Source: Watersipora subatra
Lineage: Eukaryota > Bryozoa > Gymnolaemata > Cheilostomatida > Watersiporidae
Assembly (NCBI RefSeq): GCF_963576615.1
Contig: NC_088716.1
Span: 55,933,415 to 55,997,414 of the forward strand
Direction: 5' to 3'
DNA: 64,000 nucleotides
This document shows, piece after piece, positions 53,722 to 64,000 of the stretch. The translations under genes and the position numbers were made by a program. Numbering within the stretch: the stretch's first letter is position 1; the number at the start of each line of letters is the position of its first letter. The notes below the pieces were generated by a model, which was not told the origin of the DNA, did not search any database, and was given only the letters and a program-made list of their open reading frames with translations.

Positions 53722-54210
53722 CTAAAATGAACATAGCTTGTTAACAGAAAGTATGGAAATCCAAGTATAAATATTCCTTGATTATCATCAAAATATTTTC
53801 TGATATGACCATTTACTGTGAATAATAAAATGTTGCCTGGAAAAAGGAGTGTTTCAATAATTGAAAATATCCCGCTATTTTCTCATTTCCCACAACACTA
53901 AAACCGATAGCGGCACCTCAAGACCAGTCATTAACTTTTCTGCAAACCAATGCATTGTGTATGCAAAATTTTTAAAGAGCGGAAAGTCCAATTGAAACAG
54001 CCCCCAGCAAGCAGAAAACCGCTTAGCGGAGGTTTTGCGGTGTATTTTGTGAACAACCCCAGGTGCGTTTTTTGAATTTTGCTATTTATACCAAAAGGTT
54101 TGTTGATGTAGGCAACAAATCGTTGTGATTAATCGTGTGGTTGTATCAATGAATTCTTGTCTTGTCACGGACGGTGTGGGCCCTGGTCTGTCTGACCTTC
54201 GATGGCAGTT

Positions 54211-54474
54211 TTAATAGAGAGAACTGTGTCCATATACCCTGCTGGAGGCGATCACAACATGTGCTCGAAGTTCCTGATGATCGAATGCTGTTTTGCGGAA
54301 GTTAGTTCCAAATGAGGTTTCAACCAAGGACATAACTGCAAATAGGCCACGATCGGTGAAGCCGTTTTGTGGTTGAACTGATTCAACTGCCATGGGCCAC
54401 TCCTTGCCTAGATGTTTCTCTAAGCCTTCAAGGAGATCATCATTTTGTGTGAAACATTTTCTCCACGCAAACTG
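54211..54474 (-). pseudogene. Ulp1/C48-like peptidase, C-terminal part, catalytic Cys replaced
   Basis: Minus strand after an acceptor CTACAG near 54475: FAWRKCFTQNDDLLEG, then VESVQPQNGFTDRGLFAV and FDHQELRAHV. In Ulp1-like peptidases the matching stretch reads Q-x-N-G-x-x-D-C-G-L-F-A with the nucleophile Cys; here that residue is Arg. The frame closes at 54211. Together with the frameshifted N-terminal half this is a dead peptidase gene. Confidence 0.55.
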
Positions 54475-54573
54475 TAGCGGTTGACTGTAACTGTGCTTTC
54501 ATGTGACATTCAATTTACTGAGAGTAAAAATTTCAAAGGGAAAAATATGAGAAATATGAAAAACATAAACAAA

Positions 54574-55299
54574 CTAGATAAATGCCCAGCGTTGCCCAGG
54601 TAATTAAAAGATTTTGGCACAAAAAATTTGCTTTTGTTTGCCATATACAATATTTACTATTTTAACTTTTAAACTTTACATTATGATAAGTGTTTGTGTG
54701 CAATTCAAATAAACTAAGAAAAAAAACGATGAGTACAGGAAAGTGTGTGTATAAAAAATTACTGAAGCAAAAGAAGCTCGCTGTATTCAAAGTTTTGATG
54801 GACAAAACTTGTACCTCTCAATACTGGTACAAATGCAAAACTGAGGTATCAAACTGTCTATGTTTGATACTTTGTTTGACCAAGCGAAGAAAAAATGGAG
54901 AGGTAATTCCTACCCCAGATAATACAAATGACCACGTGAAAGTTGTTCAGCGTTTACAGGTTTACCAAAACCAGAAATATGAGTGTAACGACACATTTGA
55001 AAATTACAAATTAAAAACATAGGTAATGACGAAAAAGTCAGATTTTTAAAAAATTCGAAAAAATAACAAATACAAAGGTATAATAGGTATTAGTTGATAA
55101 AAAAAAGGGCACATTTGGCATGGGCAATCACGAAAAGTATACACAGTATATGATAAGAGCGGCTTAGCTATGTGGTTACCCGCACTTGTTTGTAGACTTG
55201 TGATTTGAATGTTGCGAATTCAAATCCACTAAGAAAGTGATTTTTATTGCTAAAACTGGAAATCGCTATAACTGGACAGACCAACAACAAACATCGAGA
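54574..55299 (-). mobile_element. Helitron-like non-autonomous element H3 (726 bp)
   Basis: On the minus strand it begins TCTCGATGTTTGTTG after an A, with GTCTGTCCAGTTATAGCG inside. It ends CCTGGGCAACGCTGGGCATT...CTAG followed by T. The inner 3' region matches the elements at 15.0-15.3 and 63.6-63.8 kb. A tRNA-like module lies antisense to the element (+ strand 55160-55230). The + open frame 54690-55022 lies wholly within it and is probably fortuitous. Confidence 0.72.
55160..55230 (+). other. tRNA-like module inside H3
   Basis: GCTTAGCTATGTGGTTA (A-box-like) and GCGAATTCAAATCC (B-box-like) about 45 nt apart. Confidence 0.6.
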
Positions 55300-55313
55300 T
55301 TTATATAGATTTA

Positions 55314-55716
55314 TACCTGTTACCTAACCCGAGAGATGGATACCTGTTACCTAACCCGAGAAATTGATACCTGTTACCTAACCTGAGAGATTGATACCTG
55401 TTACCTAACCTGAGAGATTGATACCTGTTGCCTAACCCGAGAGATTGACACCTGTTACCTAACCCGAGAAATTGATACCTGTTACCTAACCCGAGAAATT
55501 GATACTTGTTACCTAACCCGAGAAATTGATACCTGTTACCTAACCCGAGAGATTTATACCTGTTACCTAACCCGAGAGATTGATACCTGTTACCTAACCC
55601 GAGAGATTTATACCTGTTACCTAACCCGAGAGACTGATACCTGTTACCTAACCCGAGAGATTGATACCTGTTACCTAACCCGAGAGATTGATACCTGTTA
55701 TCTAAACCAAGAAATT
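55314..55716. repeat. 27-bp minisatellite, 15 copies
   Basis: Unit TACCTGTTACCTAACCCGAG + AGATTGA; starts at 55314 + 27n to 55692 without indels. It begins about 15 bp from the H3 5' end, and the intervening bases (GAGATTTATA) resemble the unit itself. Confidence 0.95.
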
Positions 55717-55821
55717 ATACTGGGCTGTGCCTGAAATTTATTTAAAGCATAATAACAATGACAAATACTTCTCACTTGATGCAGTTATTTTGTATATTAA
55801 GTTAGCATTCATTTATTTAAC

Positions 55822-56149
55822 TTACTGGCTATGGGCCATTTAGTGCTGTGAGGATTAGTGAGATTCAAACTGTCAAAGTACTTTACTGTTACTTTTCGAA
55901 GGTCCAATATTCGTAGCTGACACCAGATAATGTTTCTCAGGCGTGTTAAGAACTTGAGCATATCTCTCTGTGTCATACTGCGCAACAGGATCCAAACCTT
56001 TCTGGCAGCTGAATAAGGCGGAAATCTTGAGTGACCACATCAGGCCACTGTTTGATTAAGAGCTTGAGACAAGAGGTCCCTTTATCTTCATACAAACAGT
56101 AATTTGGTACCAGGATCCGGCTACAGTCTCGAGTTATCTGTAAACATTA
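55822..56149 (-). pseudogene. Ulp1/C48-like peptidase, N-terminal part, frameshifted
   Basis: Acceptor TTTACAG before 56149, donor GTAAGT near 55821. The first frame reads LLIKQWPDVVTQDFRLIQLP; a second frame carries the likely catalytic His (PEKHYLVSATNIG); a third carries the likely Asp (VTVKYFDSLN). So two frameshifts separate the motifs. The intron after it contains a 27-bp minisatellite and Helitron-like element H3. Confidence 0.5.
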
Positions 56150-56417
56150 AACAGAATCCAAAAATGTTGAAAAAGGATTCACTATGAGTGTTTTTATATA
56201 AAAATTTCCCTACACTGGCGGTATACTGTGTGTATTGATATAACATTCTAATCCATATTCCGAACTAAGATAACTGGATGTATAGACAGCTATCTATACA
56301 GTACATACACGCATAAGCAACTGTACATGTACATGCACATTATTCATGCTAACCACTGTAGTAAACTTAAAAATCAAGTGAGATATTCTAAAGAACAAAC
56401 TCTATGAAAAGAGTGGT

Positions 56418-56433
56418 GGCCCTGAAAAAGGCC
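56418..56433 (-). promoter_or_regulatory. Histone-mRNA-type 3' stem-loop (candidate, no histone gene seen)
   Basis: Minus strand GGCCTTTTTCAGGGCC followed by ACCA. This matches the metazoan replication-dependent histone stem-loop at all but one stem position (C to T, still a U-G pair) with the standard UUUC loop. No histone reading frame was recognised upstream and no purine-rich downstream element is evident. Confidence 0.4.
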
Positions 56434-56705
56434 GTGGAAAGAACAACTTCAGAGAATTATCCTATTTGGACACTATCGGTCCCAAGGATGTCAAGCTCAT
56501 CTAGCCCGAGATGATCTCATGGGTTCTTGGCGACTATTCCAGAGGAAACTTCTCGTGTTGAAGTAGCCAATGTCCTAGACGAGTTGGATGGGCGCCACAC
56601 CAGTCTCCTGTGTCCACTTGGCAGGTGCCTCAGAGAAAATGCTCTTGTCTCCCTCGGTCTACTGGTACACAGTGGCTTTGTGGACGATGTCTGTGTGGCC
56701 ACAGA

Positions 56706-56777
56706 TCACCGGTGCACTTCTTTCGTGTGCTGGACTAACATCCCTCTAGTGGCAAAGAGGCTCTTGCAGGAGGGACA
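56706..56777 (-). pseudogene. Single C2H2 zinc-finger fragment
   Basis: Minus strand CPSCKSLFATRGMLVQHTKE followed by VH: C-x2-C-x12-H-x4-H with the usual F and L positions; a stop follows one codon later (56708-56706). It may be the first part of the decayed Ulp1/PHD gene downstream on the same strand, or an unrelated relic. Confidence 0.5.
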
Positions 56778-57084
56778 CTTGAGTTTCCTGATGTGGCATC
56801 ATCGTTCATGACGTCGGAGCTCTCTGAGTGAGGCAAAAGGCTTTGGACACTACGCATAAAAGCATGGTGAACTGATCAATGGAAAAGGTGACGTAGCCGA
56901 TATATATAGAGAAGGGACTTCTGGGACAGTGGTTGACCTAGAAAAGATAAAAGACGCCATGTATCAAGATTTTACATAATGAACAATCTTTTAGAATTTA
57001 TTACTAACTGTTCACTCGTTTGAAGAATTTTTTTATGTTCATGATTGCGTGTTGGAATTATCTAAGTTTCTGTTCCAACTAAGT

Positions 57085-57320
57085 GTTAGCTGTTTAGGTT
57101 GTAGCGTTGGCAGCGTTGGTTTCAGCGCACTCTATTGGTTTCAGCAGAGCACAACTGAGTTGGGTTCAGCTCCCTCCTGTTGGTTTCAGCAGGTTGTACC
57201 ATCAGTAGTGTTGGGTTCAGTGCACTCTATTTGGTTTAGCAGAACGCAAGTGAGTTGGTTTCAGCTCCCTCCTGTTGAGTTCAGCGGGTTGTATCGTCGG
57301 CACCGTTGGTTCCAGCACAG
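57085..57320. repeat. ~94-bp repeat, 2-2.5 copies
   Basis: Copies share GCACTCTATT(T)GGTTT and CTCCCTCCTGTTG; the unit is itself built from GTTGGTTTCAGC-type subrepeats. Confidence 0.75.
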
Positions 57321-57514
57321 TGACTAGAAATAAGGGTTGTCCCCACCCCACTCTTGCAAGCTCTTTTCAATATCAATGTGTTGTTAGGACGAAGAACAAC
57401 AAATAGCTACTAGTATGCAAATACAAGTGTACTTACTGATAAAATATGCAGCATGGTCAGTTAACTCCTAAGTGATTTTAATCATATACATTAAATACAT
57501 CCCGTATAAGCGAC

Positions 57515-57584
57515 CAGAGCCGTATAGCTTCACTTACTATGAAGCATCACATAACTTCACATACTGTGAAGCTATACAGCTCTG
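57515..57584. repeat. Imperfect inverted repeat, 30-nt arms
   Basis: CAGAGCCGTATAGCTTCAC... pairs with ...GTGAAGCTATACAGCTCTG; about 24 of 30 positions match, 10-nt loop. Confidence 0.8.
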
Positions 57585-58165
57585 TAAGCTACTACATACT
57601 GCTTGATACACCCAAATATTTGATATACTAAAATATTTATTTTGAACAATTATAGTTTTGATATAAATATTTGTTAAAAACTTTTTTTCAAAAAAAAAAA
57701 CTTTCAAATTAGCATGCAAATACATTTTATATAATTGTAAATTAATAGAATTTGAGTAATTCAAAGAAGTAATTCCAGTCCAGTAATTCAACGAAGTGTA
57801 GGATAACTCCTAACTTCGTTGTTTTTCTCTCGGACGTTACGCAATCTATTATCTATAATTAGAGTCATTCATTTAGTCTTATTAGTTAGTTCCACAAGCC
57901 GTGACACACTTGTACGCTTGACTACCCATGAACACGCCTCCAGGTTGTACCGACTCCAGCTAAATGCAATATCAATTTCCTACTGATAGCTGTCGGCTAG
58001 AATAATATTCTCCTTTTGTCACTTTGCCAGGTTATCAGAGCTGTGCATGTAAGTCTATAATATACAGTAGCATATTGAAGTTACATTACTATGCAATCAT
58101 GTGCTATTAAGGAATGTGCGTATCTGTACAAATTAATCAATTGTAGTTGTGCATCTAAACAGGAA

Positions 58166-61100
58166 ATGGATCAGGCAACCTCTGACAATGATGATGTTTG
58201 CTGGATGAGACAGCAAGGGGACACACTGTAAGATAATTTTCTGCCTTTTGCTCAAACTAGTGAGTCTCAGCATTGGTAAGAAAAGAGCTATGTTATATAA
58301 TAACTATAGAGTACGTATGACTGAATGACAACTATAGAAGAGGCCTGTGGCTAAAATGGTAACAAAAGAGCATAACTAGATGGTAAAAATAGAGTATATA
58401 ATAATTTTGAGTGATGTTTTGTAGACTACATAAAGAGAACAGACCAAAACCTGTTTTAAAAGCTTCTAATGAAGTTTTAATAAAGGTGGCTGCTGCAAGT
58501 GTCAACCCCCTGGACGTCAAAATGAATGGTTGGATATTGTCTCTTCACCACTTTACGGTGAAGCCTTCATTTTATAAGCAAGAAAATTTACAACTTATGA
58601 AATTATGATTTTTTTTATAATACCAATTAATAGTTTTCACATGTAAATAGCGAGTTGAGTTTCTCCATCTTGTGATAGGGTGAAATAAACAGCAAGAATC
58701 TTATTCTTCGAGGGTGCTGTTTAACCAACCCGCAGTTACCTTTAATTTTGTAAGGAAGTCTCTCAGGCTACACCAGTATTACACTAGTTGTGGTGCTGAG
58801 AACTCTAGACCTACCGACAAGCTACTGTTCGTTGGTCACTTTGACCAGTTATGTATCTATAAGGCCTCCTCCGGAGCTGTTATTAGATCTGTTAATGCCA
58901 TTTGTTAACACCAGTTAATATCTGCTAACAATATTTTCCCAGAGCTGTTAATACCATCTAGCTTTGTAAATATTTGATATTAAAATGTTTTTCTACTAAA
59001 TGTGCAAGTAATGGTACTAATCAGTCTTTTTAACAAGACTCTACCAGCCTATTTCTCTCTTGTTCATATTTTTCACTGCCTCTTTGATTGTCTTACATTT
59101 CCTGATGCATTTCTAAGAAGTATGTAGATTATCTCAATTTTTGTGTCTGCCTCTTACAGGAGGATATGGAGACAGACTGCTAACTTTTGGCAAGAAACTG
59201 AAAACAAGCAAGCTGTCAGCCATCTTTAGTTGTAAGTTACAAGTTTTGATATTTGGACAGACTGCTGATGCTCGGTTATGATGAGGGTTTTTGATTCCGA
59301 AAGGGCTTCAGACTTTGATTTTAGATTTTGATATGTTACATTCTTAGAAGGGATTGTCATGTTACTAGGTCTACTCAGAACTTGCAGGGATCAATTAAAC
59401 TAAACAAAGCAAGACAAGGGTGAATTGAAGACTTAGCAAGTTCTAACCTCACTGTTCAAGAGTTGTGTTAATATTCAGATATTTTCTAGCTGTTCGGTTT
59501 CCTTAGCAACGGTATTTTTATAATTATATGTGCTCTGATAAGCTGAGTTCTACAGCCATCTTGCTCAAATTGTTTTAAAACTGTTTGCCATAAGATTAAC
59601 TCGTAGAAAGCTAATGTCTTCCATAGCAGTGCTCATCATAGATAAAAACTACAGTAGCAAGACTTCAGCCGATTGTCTAGGGAAAACAGGTGTCTTGTTA
59701 GTTTGTCCTGCAACAATACTACCTCTGTGTTAGATAAGTGTCAGATTCGGCGAGTTAAGCTTTAACTAATCCAATGATTAACAGATTTTTGAATATTCCG
59801 CTTTTAAACTTGCGTGACTCATGAAGCAATGGCTGGTTGAAGTAGGGAGAGACCTACAAGGTTGTGCAATCAAATAATGTATCATTAATCATAACTGTGC
59901 GAGCACTCCAGCTACAGCAAGTGGAGATAATTTTGACACTGAAGTTTTTGCTACTTTTGACACTGAAGTTAAAGCTAGTCTCCTGCTGATATAGAGGATT
60001 TCTAGCTAGTAGTATAACCTAGAAGTCCTAGATAGTCCACAATTTGAGGATTTCCATGAGAGAGCTTCAATACCTATTTGGGGATTCTGGGTCAGAACAC
60101 TCTGCCAAGCGTAAAGCTATTAAAGAATAATAATAGTGTAAGCCTATTTTTTTATTACCTCCGCATACTTCTCTGGTTCATGCATACTAAATATTTAACA
60201 TTGATTTGGTGGGGTACCGGCTTAGCGATGATCCGAGGCATATTCACACTCTTTAACTTGGAGCTGTCCTCTTCCATGAAGAAGATAACTCCAGCTTACC
60301 CTTCGTGGACGAGAAAAATGCCACTTTTATTAATTATTGATTGACATGGTGATTACTCTATAAAATACTGCAAGATGTCGTGAGTGAAGTTAAGAACAAA
60401 ATTTTTAGCTTTTATTAAACATTTGCGTTACAAGATAAGCGGCTGCTGTAGCCTGTGAACATTAAATATCAAAAAGAACTACAGCCATATTTTTCTATTT
60501 TTTGGTATGAAGTCTATACGGTAAAAACGGCTTTACAAATAGCTACTTCCATGTTGTTGCGTACCTCAATCATCACAAAAGCTACAAGAAACTTTTTACA
60601 TATGGGAGGGTACCCAAGCAGAATCTGAATGTTATTTGCATACACATGGCGAATTTAAAAGTGTCTTTTGACAAAATGTCAAACTATCTTGACGAATAAT
60701 CCCATTTAAAGAGTGGGCATATTCACAGCACGCCTGAACAAACACTAAGTTCACAGCACGCCTGAACAAACACTAAGTTCACAGCACGCCTGAACAAACA
60801 CTAAGTTCACAGCACGCCTGAACAAACACTAAGTTCACAACACGTCTGAACAAACACTAAGTTCACAGCACGCCTGAACAAACACTAAGTTCACAGCACG
60901 TCTGAACAAACACTAAGTTCACAGCACGCCTGAACAAACACTAAGTTCACAGCACGCCTGAACAAACACTAAGTTCACAGCACGCCTGAACAAACACTAA
61001 GTTCACAGCACGCCTGAACAAACACTAAGTTCACAGCACGCCTGAACAAACACTAAGTTCACAGCACGTCTGAACAAACACTAAGTTCACAGCACGCCTA

Positions 61101-63508
61101 AACAAACACTAAGTTCACAGCACGCCTGAACAAACACTAAGTTCACAGCACGCCTGAACAAACACTAAGTTCACAGCACGCCTGAACAAACACTAAGTTC
61201 ACAGCACGTCTGAACAAACACTAAGTTCACAGCACGCCTGAACAAACACTAAGTTCACAGCACGTCTGAACAAACACTAAGTTCACAGCACGCCTGAACA
61301 AACACTAAGTTCACAGCACGTCTGAACAAACACTAAGTTCACAGCACGCCTGAACAAACACTAAGTTCACAGCACGTCTGAACAAACACTAAGTTCACAG
61401 CACGTCTGAACAAACACTAAGTTCACAGAACGCCTGAACAAACACTAAGTTCACAACACGTCTGAACAAACACTAAGTTCACAGCACGCCTGAACAAACA
61501 CTAAGTTCACAGCACGCCTGAACAAACACTAAGTTCACAGCACGTCTGAACAAACACTAAGAGAGGCTAAAGTGGTGTATATTGACGGAGCTATCGAAGC
61601 ATTTCCGTTACACTCGGTTGTGTGGGTCTCAAATTCATCTCTTCCGAAGACTGAATGGGAGAGACTCATTTAGCTAAATAAAACTTCTTTGCGCGCTCCT
61701 TTGTCTAATAATCTCCCACTCTCACTCTTGTTCAATGGTTTTATGTTCACACCGTGAGGTTACTCTTACTAGCTGTATTCCTTTTGTCAAACTGCAGTTA
61801 ACAAACCAGAAGATCGAGTAAAGGTACTAGGGAGAGACTTCTCAGGAACTGTTGAGGCAGTTGGTGAAAAAGTTACAGAGTTCAAAGCTGGTGATGAGGT
61901 ATTGAAATCAGAGCTACATGTAGGTGACTTTTTTCACTATTATCTCTTCAAATGATTGAATTTTGGAGTTACAAGCAGTTGTAATCTACTGCAGGTATTT
62001 GGGGCAGTTGGACCTATGGCTGAGGGCTCACACGCTCTTTATGTCTTGGCTTCTGAAACCGAGGTAGGTCAAACCTATTCCACAATTTTTTGAGTGTCTT
62101 ATCTCTCTTTTCATGTTTTATGACTTGTTTGTATTCCCAGCCATGCTCTGCATTAATATAGCAATGCAAACAAAACTTTCTACTGTCAACATTTTTGTTA
62201 TCACGGGTTAGATAAAATATTTTGTGTCACTCTACTGCACTATTTACCGTACTTGTCAAGGAAAGCATCCTCTTAAACAAAAGTTCATTCTAGTCTGAGA
62301 AACCTTTTTGATTTCCACAATTGAAAATTGTGTAGTCGGGTAGTAACTTTTCGTCTGGTCTCAACTCATGACTGGCTAAGGCTTATTCATACTATCTGTA
62401 CTTGGTTGATTTATAACCTGTGTCAGCCGACTAGACCTTTGTATGGTATAAAGCATGGCTTTGTATGGTATAAAACATGGCTGTCGAGTAGTTCTTCTTG
62501 CGTGTCACCTTATGCATCTATCATTGCTGCTATTCTCTAAATCTTCCTTTACACCTTTCCCAACATCGTAATCTAGCAGTATAAACAGCTCTTTCATATC
62601 ATGAAAATGGACCCCAGCAAACCATCCATTGACAGACATGCATGTACATGTATGTGATAGTCTAGTCACTGGTCCGTGTTAGTTAACAAAATCAGACAGC
62701 ACTCTTTGTAACGACTATTTCTTAATTTTCAAATGAGTTTATAAACATTAGTTAGTTAAGGTTAAAAGATAGTTGGTGGTAGAAGATCATCTTGTATCTC
62801 TGGCCAACTTATTAATAATATATCTCTTAGGTTAGCTGATAGTAGAAGTTGATCTTCTATTTCTGACCTACTTATTAATAATATATCTCTTAGGTTAGTT
62901 GATAGTAGAAGATGATCTTCTATCTCTTACCTACTTATTAATAATATACCTTTTGGGCTAGTTGATAGTAGAAGATCACCATATATCTCTGTCTTTATAG
63001 CTCCGAGTACCTTCACTGCCGTAGCATACAACTCACAGTTGCTTTAATTACCCTTTCATCCCATTTAACCATTAATAAGTGCTGTCATTATTTAGATATG
63101 CAAGAAACCAGCTAATCTCTCTCATGTTGAAGCAGCCAGCATTCCATATGCTGCCTTGACCTTCTTAGCATGTCTTCGTGGAGCTTGTAGTGCAGCTACA
63201 AACCCAAAAGACAGCAGGTAATAAGTTGACCGTGGAGACATACTTGGAGCAACAAAAATGAATATGTTGAATTTACAAGTATCGTCTGCTAAGTTTATCT
63301 CCACTGTTTTTTATATTTCTAGAGTGCACATAAATGCTGCAGCTGGAGGGGTCGGTTCTTTTGCCCTTCAGTATTTAAAGGCTATCGGATGTGAGGTCAC
63401 AGTCTCCGTGTCTAAAGAAGCTGGAGAGGTCATCAGTAAGTTTAATCCAGATCACATCCTTGACTACAAGTCAGATGATTATCAGCAGCAGCTGGCCAAA
63501 GTCGCAGG
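58166..63508 (+). CDS. RTN4IP1-like oxidoreductase, copy 2 (seven exons, continues beyond the window)
   Basis: Tandem paralogue of the upstream gene. Exons: 58166-58227, 58425-58528, 59160-59231, 61798-61898, 61995-62063, 63096-63217, 63323-63508, with intron phases 2,1,1,0,0,2 and exon 7 ending in phase 2, identical to copy 1. Motifs: VLIKVAAASVNPLDVKMN, GGYGDRLLTFGKKL, VLGRDFSGTVEAVGEKV, VFGAVGPMAEGSHALYVLAS, VEAASIPYAALTFLACLRG, NAAAGGVGSFALQYLKAIGC. Exon 7 is about 92% identical in protein to copy 1 and about 84% in DNA, most changes being silent; exon 5 is only about half identical. The start is less sure: exon 1 opens MDQATSDNDDVCWMRQQ, acidic, with no presequence-like leader, although CWMRQ aligns to CWVRQ of copy 1. 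An acceptor-like ACAG precedes the ATG by three bases, so an upstream exon may exist. The last three exons should lie right of 64000. Confidence 0.88.
59232..60721 (+). other. RTN4IP1 copy 2 intron 3, left part
   Basis: AT-rich; the + frame 60078-60344 has no recognisable domain. Confidence 0.65.
60722..61561. repeat. 28-bp minisatellite, exactly 30 copies
   Basis: Unit TTCACAGCACGCCTGAACAA + ACACTAAG. 840 bp = 30 x 28 with no length change. The main variant is CGCC/CGTC, which recurs in many copies; rare variants are CACAACACG, CACAGAACG and CCTAAAC. It lies in RTN4IP1 copy 2 intron 3. Confidence 0.97.
62064..62764 (+). other. RTN4IP1 copy 2 intron 5, left part
   Basis: No repeat or gene recognised; open frame 62328-62540 shows no domain. 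Confidence 0.65.
62765..63000. repeat. 63-bp repeat, ~3.5 copies
   Basis: AGTTGATAGTAGAAGAT anchors fall at about 62771, 62834, 62897 and 62960; copies share CTTATTAATAATATATCTCT. Confidence 0.85.
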
Positions 63509-63613
63509 GTGAGTAGATTTATATTGGGACTTTCGCGGCTACTCACTTCTCTGTCAAAACTGTTAATTTTTATTCAGTCATGTGTATGTATGTGTGTATG
63601 TATGCTGGATGTT

Positions 63614-63789
63614 AAAAAACCTTTACAATCGTTTTATTTTTTTTCTTAATTTATTCAAACTACGCAAAACACGTTTCTCATGATATGAAATTTGAAAGTT
63701 AGAATGGTAACTGTTCTTATATGTTAAATAAAAGTAAATTTTTTGTGCAAAAATTTTTATTACTTGGGCAACACCAGGCATTATCCTAG
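63614..63789 (+). mobile_element. Helitron-like element, 3' part, in RTN4IP1 copy 2 intron 7
   Basis: Inner block CACGTTTCTCATGATATGAA matches the 15.0-15.3 kb element. The end is TTGGGCAACACCAGGCATTATC then CTAG at 63786-63789, followed by T. The 5' end was not found. Confidence 0.62.
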
Positions 63790-64000
63790 TGTATTTATAA
63801 GGTATTGTGTACGATTGCACAATTTCAAGCTGCCTTCATCCTTTGACCTGTCATAATATTTCAGGATCTACCACATCATGTTTACTGAAATTCTCAAAAC
63901 TCTTTCTTGTGCAGTATGCCTAGATATAATCTTTATTGGTGTTTGATAATTATTTTTCATCTGTTATTCTATTAGGTAGTTGAAAATAGCGTTTCTATAT
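63790..64000 (+). other. RTN4IP1 copy 2 intron 7, right part
   Basis: Continues to the window edge; exon 8 (FDFAGDE block in copy 1) is not reached. Confidence 0.6.

Noticed and set aside
54690..55022. 110-codon + strand open frame
   Set aside because: Lies entirely inside Helitron-like element H3, antisense to it; no domain; sequence is shared with other copies that lack the frame.
56470..56510. Histone H3 C-terminus on + strand (TIGPKDVKL resembles TIMPKDVQL)
   Set aside because: Only about nine residues match, the following Arg-rich end is absent, no upstream H3 sequence is seen, and the stem-loop is on the other strand.
60722..61561. Regular 28-bp repeats resembling a CRISPR array
   Set aside because: Units are directly adjacent with no spacers, in an intron of an animal gene; it is a minisatellite. 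The same applies to the 27-bp array at 55314.

Overview
This is a 64 kb piece of an AT-rich, intron-rich animal nuclear genome. Every confident gene is a conserved metazoan gene broken into short exons with GT..AG borders, and introns and intergenic DNA are full of decayed transposons and minisatellites. The protein matches point to an invertebrate. A lophotrochozoan such as a mollusc or bryozoan would fit, but nothing here fixes the phylum.

Layout. (1) 264-8097, + strand: the 3' seven coding exons of an RBBP4/RBBP7 (p55) histone-binding WD40 gene; its 5' exons lie left of the window. (2) 9558-21038, - strand: a TAB2/TAB3-like adaptor gene converging on RBBP4, with a large low-complexity exon, coiled-coil exons and a C-terminal NZF ubiquitin-binding zinc finger. 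Its 5' exons were not found. (3) 23536-28347, +: a nearly intact Ty3/gypsy element with two 231-bp LTRs and a 5-bp target duplication, carrying two in-frame stops and two frameshifts in pol. (4) About 28.9-33.3 kb, -: an older, unrelated gypsy-like element with mutated catalytic motifs. (5) 33.3-37.6 kb: AT-rich intergenic DNA with a G-rich tract, microsatellites and a minus-strand hammerhead ribozyme. (6) 37601-47433, +: a complete ten-exon RTN4IP1-like NAD(P)H:quinone oxidoreductase gene whose introns hold a dead LINE, a Helitron-like element and a Tigger-like element. (7) 47.4-58.1 kb: intergenic, with two more Helitron-like elements, a 27-bp minisatellite and a broken minus-strand gene with Ulp1-like peptidase and PHD-like pieces. 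(8) 58166-63508, +: seven exons of a second RTN4IP1-like copy with the same intron phases, running off the right edge and containing an exact 30 x 28-bp minisatellite.

RBBP4, TAB2/3 and RTN4IP1 act in unrelated processes (chromatin assembly, innate immune kinase signalling, mitochondrial redox/coenzyme Q metabolism); they are neighbours, not a functional cluster. The observations most worth follow-up are the hammerhead ribozyme, a Helitron-like family that carries an antisense tRNA-like module in three copies, the RTN4IP1 tandem duplication with a divergent N-terminus in copy 2, and a hAT-type MITE nested in a Tigger-type element with clean target duplications at both levels. All calls were made by eye; exon borders are inferred from splice consensus, reading phase and remembered family similarity.
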